Below, in pieces: positions 1 to 6,049 of a stretch of DNA of 11,146 bases. Each line of letters starts with the position of its first letter. Positions within the stretch are counted from its first letter, which is position 1. Position numbers and translations under genes: made by a program. Below the pieces are notes generated by a model that saw only the letters and a list, made by a program, of their open reading frames with translations, was not told where the DNA came from and did no database searches. Source of the DNA: Ignavibacteriota bacterium (GTDB taxonomy: Bacteria > Bacteroidota > Ignavibacteria > Tepidaquicellales > Tepidaquicellaceae); NCBI GenBank assembly GCA_003135995.1, contig PNBM01000213.1, positions 17,967 through 29,112 on the forward strand. Direction: 5' to 3'.

Positions 1-279
1 TGTGAATCTTCTGACAGGATTAATTATAAAAAACTGAACAGGCGAAACAAATTTATTCGTGCGAAATGAAAAATTAACCGGTGTAATATTCCATTTAAAA
101 CCAAATCGAATTCGATTATTAACATCGTTACCATCATTAAAAAATGTTGGTGATGGAATTAGCTGCATAATACCCCAATATATATATTTTTTACTGCTGT
201 TTTCTTCCCTGTCCTGTGAAAATAAAATATTAGTAAAGCAAATAAAAATCATCAAAACCAAAACTGTTTTTTTTATCAT
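1..279 (-). CDS. Exported protein of unknown function, N-terminal part (runs off left edge)
   Basis: An open frame of 93 codons without a stop begins at an ATG at 277-279 on the minus strand and continues past base 1, so only the N-terminus is visible. The first 21 or so residues (MIKKTVLVLMIFICF, then TNILFSQ) form a typical Sec signal peptide with a 'SQ' junction. After a short polar linker the chain alternates aromatic and polar residues (for example the stretch around FGFKWNITPVNFSF), which suggests beta strands of an outer-membrane or periplasmic barrel-like protein; that is inference. I do not recognise the family. It is divergent from the hydrolase gene across a 141-base gap that contains a TAnnTTTG box in the right orientation. 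The plus-strand reading frame over the same bases has no supporting features. Confidence 0.75.
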   Translation of the reverse strand, partial: MIKKTVLVLMIFICFTNILFSQDREENSSKKYIYWGIMQLIPSPTFFNDGNDVNNRIRFGFKWNITPVNFSFRTNKFVSPVQFFIINPVRRFT

Positions 280-420
280 ACTAAATTCAAGAAAATAAAT
301 AGGATTTAATAAATTAATATTATAAGCTAACTTATTGAATTATTTAACAAATATAATGCACATAATACACAATAAGCTACTTACCTGAAATGTAAAAAAC
401 TATTTTAAAATTATGAACAA
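280..420. promoter_or_regulatory. Divergent intergenic region with a Bacteroidota-type -7 box
   Basis: This 141-base AT-rich gap separates two divergent genes and should hold both promoters. On the minus strand, 348-355 reads TATATTTG, a perfect TAnnTTTG box. It would place the transcript start of the left-edge gene about 60 bases before its ATG. No convincing -33 TTG lies at the expected distance; the nearest is at 370-372, which is too close. On the plus strand an exact TATAAT occupies 352-357, overlapping the same bases, but it lacks a recognisable upstream element. The assignment to either gene is inference. Confidence 0.4.
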
Positions 421-1656
421 ATGAATTATTTAAAAGATTACAATATTCTAAAAAAAATATACAATGAAACCGACGGAGAAATTAAAATACCGGGCAGTGA
501 AATCGTAATATACAATAATAAATTTGAATCAAACGGAAATGATATTTATCCGGACAGAAATGAATATGAAAAAAAATATAATGAAAATAAATTAAGAATT
601 AATCTCATCGCCGGAGAAAAAAATATCAAATGTGAAAACACAGAAAAAATATTTGATTTTATTGACCCATTAGTCATTGAAAACAACTCGTTCATTTATC
701 CGTTATATATTAATAGACAAAAAGGAAAAGTAAAATCGGTAATAATTTTACTTCACGGGCTTAACGAAAAAAGCTGGGATAAATATCACACGTGGGCAAA
801 GAAATTAGTCGAGCTCACAGGAAAAGCTGTTCTGATGTTCCCTATTTCTTTTCACATTAACAGAACACCTGCAGACTGGAATGATGCGAGAAAAATGAAT
901 GCAGTTTCCAAAGAAAGAAAAAAAATATTTCCCGATATAATAGAAACATCATTTGTAAATGCTGCTATCAGTACAAGGCTTCAGTTTGCTCCGGAAACAT
1001 TTTTCTGGTCAGGACTGAGAACATACAACGACATACATAAGTTGATAAAACAGATAAGAAGCAATGACAACGAATATATAGAAAAAGATGCAACGTTAGA
1101 TTTTTTTTCATATTCAATCGGAGCATTTCTGACAGAAATATTATTTTTATCCGATACCGACGGAATATTTAATAATTCAAGAGCATTTCTATTTTGCGGC
1201 GGACCCACAATGGACGCTATGTATCCAGTTTCAAAATATATATACGATAATAAAACCGAAGTAGAAATGATTTCGTTTTATGTAAATAACTTCGATGAAA
1301 GTATTAAAAGAAATAATGATTTACAGAGATATTTCAGAAATTCAGTTTCTGCAGGGAATGCATTCAAATCAATGCTGAATAAAAATTATTTAACGGAATT
1401 CAGAGAAGAATATTTTAACAGATTTTATAAAAATATATTTGCCCTCGCTCTTGAAAAAGATTTCGTAATTCCTCCTTTATCCGTCAGGAAAACTCTGAAA
1501 GGGAGAGAAAATAATATTCCTGTTAATGTAATGACATTGGATTTTCCTTACGAATACGACCACGTTAGTCCATTCCCGTTAATTGAAAATATTCAGAAGG
1601 AAGTTGATATTTCTTTTAACCGTGTTTTCGAAATAGCCGGAGATTATCTAATTTGA
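421..1656 (+). CDS. Alpha/beta hydrolase, DUF6051-like
   Basis: The 411-residue protein has the marks of an alpha/beta hydrolase. They are a strand and oxyanion turn ILLHGLNEKSW at 109-119, a nucleophile elbow S-Y-S-I-G at 230-234 (Ser232 the likely nucleophile, with Ser in place of the usual first Gly), a candidate acid Asp347 in LEKDFVIPP, and a candidate His381 in YEYDHVSPFP. The HGLNE-SWDKY block and the following FPISFHINR match my memory of the DUF6051 family of Bacteroidota, whose substrate is unknown. There is no signal peptide or membrane segment, so it is probably cytoplasmic. The start is the first in-frame ATG with an A-rich leader and no Shine-Dalgarno. An out-of-frame ATG at 413 gives only three codons. 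The 3' end overlaps the convergent YD-repeat gene by 9 bases. The fold is fairly sure; the substrate is not known. Confidence 0.82.
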   Translation: MNYLKDYNILKKIYNETDGEIKIPGSEIVIYNNKFESNGNDIYPDRNEYEKKYNENKLRINLIAGEKNIKCENTEKIFDFIDPLVIENNSFIYPLYINRQKGKVKSVIILLHGLNEKSWDKYHTWAKKLVELTGKAVLMFPISFHINRTPADWNDARKMNAVSKERKKIFPDIIETSFVNAAISTRLQFAPETFFWSGLRTYNDIHKLIKQIRSNDNEYIEKDATLDFFSYSIGAFLTEILFLSDTDGIFNNSRAFLFCGGPTMDAMYPVSKYIYDNKTEVEMISFYVNNFDESIKRNNDLQRYFRNSVSAGNAFKSMLNKNYLTEFREEYFNRFYKNIFALALEKDFVIPPLSVRKTLKGRENNIPVNVMTLDFPYEYDHVSPFPLIENIQKEVDISFNRVFEIAGDYLI

Positions 1657-2565
1657 CTGATATATAGTCTTATATACATATTCGATATTCTCTATATAAT
1701 CTTTAAATTTACATTCGATTATTCTTCCCTTATTATCATATTCGCAGTGGTTAACACTCCCTATTTTCCCGTCAACCCCGAAATGTGTTTCTTCAGACGG
1801 ATTTCCGGCTGCATCATATTTATATTTAATTATCAGATGAATATTATTACTACCGATAAAATTACTACCGACTTCCGTTAAATTATTTTCCTTATCGTAT
1901 TTGTATTCTTTAACCATTTCTGTAGCGACATTAGAAATCGAATTAATTTCTTTCGTACAATTTCCTCCTTTATCATATTCATAATAATATTTCATCTCAA
2001 GAGAATCGTTATGATTATATTTTAATTCCGATAATATGTTCCCGTTTTTGTCATAAGTAAAATAACTGTAATTTATGATTGTTCCTTCGGGATCGTAATA
2101 TATAAGTTTATCGATATTGTTGTTATCATTATAATCATAGTGTATTCTGAAAGTATAGCTGTCTCCGAAATAATATTTCTTTTCTTTAATTTTTCCATCA
2201 GGATTATAATCCGTTGTTACTTTACTCATCTGAATACCATTTTCATAAGACATTGTAACGTCTGTAATTTTTTTACCATCAAAAGTAGTTTCAGTTTTAG
2301 TAAACGAAGGATAATAATTAATTTCCGTGAACCTGTTATTATTCCTGTCAAGTATCAGTTGCGAAGCCAGGTCTGATGTACTATCCATCTCTCCATCCTC
2401 AATTTCATATCTGAATGTTACCTCCGATTGCAGATTTAAAGTGTAGAATCTTTCTATTTTTTTTGTTATCGCCAAATCTGATTCTTCAATAAGTTTTTCC
2501 TGACAATATGTATTGATGGAAAAAATAAAAATTGTAATCGCAGCAAGTAATATTTTTAAATTCAT
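1648..2565 (-). CDS. Secreted YD-repeat (RHS-like) protein
   Basis: This 305-residue protein starts with a signal peptide (about residues 1-21, ending NTYCQ; Tyr before Cys argues against a lipobox). From residue 120 to the C-terminus it is built from about seven repeats with tyrosine-led motifs of the YD/RHS type: YNPDGKI, YNDNNNI, YDKNGNI, YDKGGNC, YDKENNL, YDAAGNP, YDNKGRI. They begin at about residues 120, 145, 171, 197, 223, 250 and 276, a period of 25-27. In known RHS/Tc proteins such repeats wrap into a shell around a toxin. Here there is no RHS core motif, no toxin domain and too few repeats for a shell, so it may be a small extracytoplasmic beta-structure or binding protein. It follows the methyltransferase gene by 89 bases but has its own promoter-like sequence. 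Function unknown. Confidence 0.8.
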   Translation of the reverse strand: MNLKILLAAITIFIFSINTYCQEKLIEESDLAITKKIERFYTLNLQSEVTFRYEIEDGEMDSTSDLASQLILDRNNNRFTEINYYPSFTKTETTFDGKKITDVTMSYENGIQMSKVTTDYNPDGKIKEKKYYFGDSYTFRIHYDYNDNNNIDKLIYYDPEGTIINYSYFTYDKNGNILSELKYNHNDSLEMKYYYEYDKGGNCTKEINSISNVATEMVKEYKYDKENNLTEVGSNFIGSNNIHLIIKYKYDAAGNPSEETHFGVDGKIGSVNHCEYDNKGRIIECKFKDYIENIEYVYKTIYQSN

Positions 2566-2589
2566 AGTTTAGTTAAATTAAATATAATA

Positions 2590-2619
2590 TTTATACAATG
2601 ACGGACATTTTGAAGTCAA
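2590..2619 (-). promoter_or_regulatory. Putative promoter of the YD-repeat gene
   Basis: On the minus strand TTGACT (2614-2619) is followed after 18 bases by TATAAA (2590-2595), each one base from the classical -35 and -10 hexamers. The implied transcript start lies about 20 bases before the ATG at 2565. The same spacing appears in the DUF6600 promoter of this window. This suggests that the YD-repeat gene can be transcribed independently of the polyketide cassette upstream. Confidence 0.45.
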
Positions 2620-2654
2620 TTTTTTTTCACCGGACCCGGGGAATAAATCGTTCG

Positions 2655-3155
2655 TCAGGATTTTAAAGCGATATTTTCAATTTTCAGTCTTTTAGAAATG
2701 ACAATGATATTTAAAATTGTAAATAAAATTGATGTGATATATAATCCGAAAATCAAAGGTATAATTAATATTTCAAAAAAAACTATTATATAATTTGGAT
2801 GCTTGATATATTTATACAACCCGGTATTTATTAACTGAGAACCCGGTATTCTGTAAATTTTCGTATTCCAGAATTTGCCCAAAGAAAATATTAACCAGAT
2901 TCTGAAAATTTGGAGGAACAAAACAAAAATTAATGGAATCAGGAAAAATTTTTTCTGTGGAGTTAAGAAAAATTCAACAGAAGTCGATACAAAAAAAAGA
3001 ATGTGAAGCATTAAAATAATTCTGTAATGTGAATGCCCGTATTCTACGGCTCCGTGATTTAAAAGCCATATCTCATTTTTACGGGAAATATAAAGTTCTA
3101 TTAATCTTTGGATAATTACAACTGATATTATTATGAGAAATGTGAGGACAATCAT
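2655..3155 (-). CDS. ICMT-family membrane O-methyltransferase (BpsB/YpbQ-like)
   Basis: This 166-residue hydrophobic protein has roughly four to five membrane segments (about 2-20, 45-62, 68-91 and one or two within 122-153). It carries the conserved ICMT cofactor-binding signature GLYKYIKHPNY at 112-122 with Glu128 after it. The C-terminal RLKIENIAL (156-164) resembles the closing R-x-x-E-x-x-AL element of the family. The length fits bacterial members. It begins 18 bases after the polyketide synthase stop, so the two are almost certainly co-transcribed and may be translationally coupled; no Shine-Dalgarno is visible. In Bacillus subtilis the same pair (BpsA, BpsB) makes alkylpyrones and their methyl ethers. 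By analogy this enzyme would use S-adenosylmethionine to O-methylate the lipid product in the membrane. That exact substrate is inferred. Confidence 0.85.
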   Translation of the reverse strand: MIVLTFLIIISVVIIQRLIELYISRKNEIWLLNHGAVEYGHSHYRIILMLHILFFVSTSVEFFLTPQKKFFLIPLIFVLFLQIFRIWLIFSLGKFWNTKIYRIPGSQLINTGLYKYIKHPNYIIVFFEILIIPLIFGLYITSILFTILNIIVISKRLKIENIALKS

Positions 3156-3174
3156 TTAATCGTTTTTAATAAAC

Positions 3175-4233
3175 TTAATTTTCCATTTTCATTAATACCA
3201 TTTCACTTGAAAAACCCGGACCGAGAGATAACATAAGTCCATAACCGTTTTCAAAACCATTATTAATAAATTCATTTAATACATAAAATGCAGTTACACT
3301 CGACATGTTTCCGTATTTATTCAGCACATCGCTCGTATATCTTAAATCTTTATCTTCCAGGCATAATGAATCTTTATATGCTTTTATAACTTTCTTCCCG
3401 CCGGGATGAAAAATAAAATTTTTTATATCAGGTATTTTCAAATTATTATTATTTAAAAATCTGTCTATATCTTGTTTAACATTATCTTTTATAATAGTAG
3501 GTATATCCCTTGAAAAAACAACTTTAAAACCTGTATCAAGAAATTCCCAACCCATCACATCAAGCGCATCAAAATATAAACGGCTCTGAGAAGAAATAAT
3601 TTTTATATCAGGTTTATTATTTTTATAATTATTACCTGTTATTAATATGCAGCCAATGCCATCCGAAAATAAGCTCGTTGCAATAAAATTACTTTTTGAA
3701 AGGTCATTGCGAATAAATGTAAGTGAACACAATTCAACTGCGAGTACAATAATTTTTGCATCAGGATTAGAATTTGCAAATTTCTCTGCTTTCGCAACAC
3801 CGGAAACACCGCCTGCACAGCCCAATCCCCATATTGGCAACCTGTTAATATAAGGATTAAGTTTCATTTCATTTATTATAAGAGCATCCAGACTTGGAGT
3901 TGATAAACCCGTTGATGAAATATAAATAATATCAGTAATATCTTCTTTCTTAACTGAAGCTTTCTCAAGACATTCTTCGATAGCTTTGATTGAATATTTT
4001 AAAGCATTCTTTATGAACACATTATTTCTATTTTCAAATGAAGTATCATTTTCAAAGAAACTTATAGGAACACAAAGATTGCGGTTTGATATACTTGTAT
4101 TATCAAATACCTCACTGAGCCTGTCAATATCCTGATAAGCTTCTGCGAAAAGATTTTTCGCAAATAATTTTGTTTGCTCCTGTTTTATGTGGTATTCGAA
4201 TTCAATTTTTGATGTCGAAATGATATTTGCCAA
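3175..4233 (-). CDS. Type III polyketide synthase (chalcone/stilbene synthase superfamily)
   Basis: This 352-residue protein has the complete type III PKS triad: Cys139 in GLGCAGG, His276 in FHPGGKK and Asn309 in YGNMSS. It also has the C-terminal SLGPGFSSE loop (336-344) matching the family's GFGPG element. The enzyme is a homodimer that extends a CoA-linked starter with malonyl-CoA and cyclises the product without carrier proteins. The methyltransferase partner points to an alkylpyrone or alkylresorcinol lipid; the starter cannot be read from sequence. The start codon is TTG at 4231-4233. An in-frame TAA stop lies 15 bases upstream and the next Met is residue 123, so the start must be here. 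A strong ribosome binding site precedes it. The length is close to the usual 350-390. The nearest relatives are probably bacterial BpsA/PKS11-type enzymes rather than plant ones. Confidence 0.93.
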   Translation of the reverse strand: MANIISTSKIEFEYHIKQEQTKLFAKNLFAEAYQDIDRLSEVFDNTSISNRNLCVPISFFENDTSFENRNNVFIKNALKYSIKAIEECLEKASVKKEDITDIIYISSTGLSTPSLDALIINEMKLNPYINRLPIWGLGCAGGVSGVAKAEKFANSNPDAKIIVLAVELCSLTFIRNDLSKSNFIATSLFSDGIGCILITGNNYKNNKPDIKIISSQSRLYFDALDVMGWEFLDTGFKVVFSRDIPTIIKDNVKQDIDRFLNNNNLKIPDIKNFIFHPGGKKVIKAYKDSLCLEDKDLRYTSDVLNKYGNMSSVTAFYVLNEFINNGFENGYGLMLSLGPGFSSEMVLMKMEN

Positions 4234-4245
4234 AACCTTCCTTTT
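4234..4245 (-). promoter_or_regulatory. Strong Shine-Dalgarno with TTG start for the polyketide synthase
   Basis: The minus strand reads AAAAGGAAGGTT immediately before the TTG start at 4233. It contains AGGA with a 5-base spacer and a second overlapping AGG. No other gene start in the window has a comparable purine-rich site. It settles the choice of the non-ATG start. Confidence 0.6.
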
Positions 4246-4407
4246 TTAATAATAATAACATAAAATTTATCATAATAATTACGGATACATATTCCGCCTT
4301 ATATCACATTATTATTTGATTTATTATAAGATATTGATTCAATGTTATCATTCAATAATTTACAATGCATAAATTATCTTCAATACCGGATAAATAAAAT
4401 ATCACAT
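4246..4407. other. Upstream region of the polyketide synthase cassette
   Basis: This AT-rich non-coding stretch should hold the promoter of the polyketide synthase gene. An exact TATAAT occurs on the minus strand at 4323-4328, with a TTGAAT 21 bases upstream (4350-4355), which is too far for a good fit. TAACATTG at 4340-4347 is one base off a TAnnTTTG box. Neither is convincing alone. I see no long inverted repeat or operator here. Confidence 0.25.
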
Positions 4408-4438
4408 AAAAAAAAACCGTCAGTTCGATGACTGACGG
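4408..4438 (-). terminator. Rho-independent terminator of the DUF6600 gene
   Basis: A perfect 8-base-pair stem, CCGTCAGT with ACTGACGG around a 6-base loop (4417-4438), is followed on the minus strand by nine T residues (4416 down to 4408). It lies 29 bases past the stop of the DUF6600 gene. The plus-strand side has only a short T run, so it works mainly for minus-strand transcripts and insulates the polyketide cassette from read-through. Confidence 0.88.
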
Positions 4439-4467
4439 CTTTAAATAAAAATGATTAATAAATTTCT

Positions 4468-5973
4468 TTATTTCTGTTTCTTATTACCATTATTACCTGT
4501 GTTTCGATTGTTGTTACTACGATTCGGAGGATTTCCATTCTGCCTGTTATTATTTCTCTGCGGAGGATTTACATTTTGCCTGTTATTTCTTCCCGGCTGA
4601 TTAGTTTTCGGTCCAAAGGTATTCCCGTTGTTATTTTTATTTCCGGAAGGAGGACTTACATTTTGCCTGGTATTTTTACCTGACTGATTAGATTTATATG
4701 TCCGATTTGTTTTATTATTCGATCTGTATCCGTTATCATTTGATAATTTACCTTTAGTCTTGTTATTATTTACCGAATTTCTATTTGTCTGATTATTAGT
4801 CCTGTTCCGGTTTTGAATGGTTTTCTTATCAGAATTTATATTACTTCTGTTATTATTTTGCATCTGACTACTATTCAGATTAGAATTATTTTTGCCAATC
4901 TTTTGTGCATTGTCCAGTTTAGACGAATTATTATTTTGCCTGTTAATAGACATTCCGGAAGTTATGCTATTCCTTGTTAAATACGGAGCAGTAAAATTAT
5001 TATTTGCATTATTCCTGTTCGTATTATTAGCCGCAATTAATCCTGAATTCTGACCGGATAAATTATTTTTACTATTTTCCTTTATATTATCATTTTGTAT
5101 TGCTTTGTTTTTGAACATCGCCAAATTATTTCCATTCATGCCTGCAGCAGACCTATCAGATGTAAAGTTAAGCTGTTTAGGTGTTATTCTTGTATTAGTA
5201 GTGCTTTCAATATTTCTTACAGATGGTCCCCTGCTATCAAATCCCCTATTTCCGGCCGTGCTATTGAAATGATTTATGATTTCGCTATTATTGTTTACAT
5301 TCACAAAATTTCCGTTTCTGATTGGTATTGTAAAATTATTTTTATCTACAAAATTCCAGTGATTATTGACCACAGAATTACCAACGAATAATGTAGGCTC
5401 CGAGACTATACAATTATTTTCCCATCTCCAGTGATGCCATGGTTCAATAGGACACCATCCGACATATGAATCTGTATAAGTGAATGAAACCCAGGCAGGT
5501 GCCCATGTTAACCCTGCCGACCAAACCCAGCCGTATGCAGGTGAATGCCACCATCTGCCATAATGATACGGAGCCCAGCCCCAGTTGTAATCGGATACCC
5601 AGGTCCAGCCCCAATCTGTCCATTCCCATCTGCCTTCACCGTAAGGAGTCCAGCCTTCATATAAATAATTTGAATTCGGTACCCAGATATAATTCGTGTA
5701 AATATCACTATCCACATCACCACTTTCATCGAGAACGGAGTTATCCGGGTCAATTTCAGAACTATCAATACTAACAAATTCACCATAGCTTGATAATGAA
5801 TCTTCGAATGTTTCAAGACTTACAGGTTCTGAAGCTCGTTCGATTTCATATAGTGTATCGGAGGAAGCAGCATTTTCATTATTAGTAGCAGTATATTCAG
5901 TACTGGTGCACGAATTAAATGAAAATATCATTGCCGCTGAAATCATTATCGTTAAAGCTAATTTGGTTTTCAT
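4468..5973 (-). CDS. DUF6600-type lipoprotein with Asn-rich C-terminal tail
   Basis: I start this gene at the ATG at 5971-5973 (501 residues). From there the protein opens with KTK, a hydrophobic core and a lipobox-like FNSC at 19-22, so it is probably a lipoprotein. A longer frame using TTG at 6030 would begin inside the promoter and bury this signal. Residues about 94-178 are a Trp/Gly/Tyr-rich block (WVPN, GWTPYGEGRWEWTDWGWTW, WGWAPYHYGRWW, YGWVW, WAPAWVSF, YVGWCPIEP), the hallmark of DUF6600, seen in FCB-group and proteobacterial envelope proteins of unknown function. Residues 221-501 are low complexity, with about 30 percent Asn by my count plus Arg, Lys, Ser and Gln, and are probably disordered. 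It lies 76 bases after the TPR gene on the same strand, but has its own promoter and a terminator. Confidence 0.85.
   Translation of the reverse strand: MKTKLALTIMISAAMIFSFNSCTSTEYTATNNENAASSDTLYEIERASEPVSLETFEDSLSSYGEFVSIDSSEIDPDNSVLDESGDVDSDIYTNYIWVPNSNYLYEGWTPYGEGRWEWTDWGWTWVSDYNWGWAPYHYGRWWHSPAYGWVWSAGLTWAPAWVSFTYTDSYVGWCPIEPWHHWRWENNCIVSEPTLFVGNSVVNNHWNFVDKNNFTIPIRNGNFVNVNNNSEIINHFNSTAGNRGFDSRGPSVRNIESTTNTRITPKQLNFTSDRSAAGMNGNNLAMFKNKAIQNDNIKENSKNNLSGQNSGLIAANNTNRNNANNNFTAPYLTRNSITSGMSINRQNNNSSKLDNAQKIGKNNSNLNSSQMQNNNRSNINSDKKTIQNRNRTNNQTNRNSVNNNKTKGKLSNDNGYRSNNKTNRTYKSNQSGKNTRQNVSPPSGNKNNNGNTFGPKTNQPGRNNRQNVNPPQRNNNRQNGNPPNRSNNNRNTGNNGNKKQK
4525..4671 (-). repeat. Three short tandem-like repeats in the Asn-rich tail
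   Basis: Three copies of an eight-residue unit, [T/N]RQN-x-x-PP, occur near the C-terminus at residues 435-442, 464-471 and 476-483 (4648-4671, 4561-4584, 4525-4548). The DNA copies differ at a few bases, so this is an ageing in-gene repeat rather than a fresh slippage product. Confidence 0.6.
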
Positions 5974-5998
5974 TTTATTTATCTTTAAGTTTTCCACG

Positions 5999-6030
5999 CA
6001 AATATATTTAAATATTCTACAATAAATCAA
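5999..6030 (-). promoter_or_regulatory. Promoter of the DUF6600 gene
   Basis: On the minus strand TTG (6028-6030) is separated by 21 bases from TATATTTG (5999-6006), a perfect match to the Bacteroidota -33 TTG / -7 TAnnTTTG arrangement. Read as hexamers it is TTGATT, 18 bases, TATATT. The implied transcript start, about 5993, gives a leader of about 20 bases to the ATG at 5973. This is the clearest promoter in the window. Confidence 0.6.
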
Positions 6031-6049
6031 TTTTGAAAAAAAACAGATT

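Noticed and set aside
59..298. A 79-codon plus-strand frame near the left edge
   Set aside because: It lies opposite the minus-strand exported-protein frame, which has a real signal peptide. The plus frame shows no domain or start signal and ends in low-complexity Lys/Ile sequence.
2626..2642. A G/C-rich patch (around CCGGACCCGGGG) as a terminator after the methyltransferase gene
   Set aside because: It does not form a good stem, and on the minus strand it is followed by A residues rather than T.
5444..5816. Overlapping frames on both strands inside the DUF6600 Trp-rich region
   Set aside because: They are by-products of the skewed Trp/Gly codon composition of the real gene and have no start signals or recognisable domains.
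5974..6030. A longer N-terminus for the DUF6600 protein starting at 6030
   Set aside because: It would need a TTG start that is the -33 element of a good promoter, would add 19 residues before a clear lipoprotein signal, and would lie upstream of the predicted transcript start.
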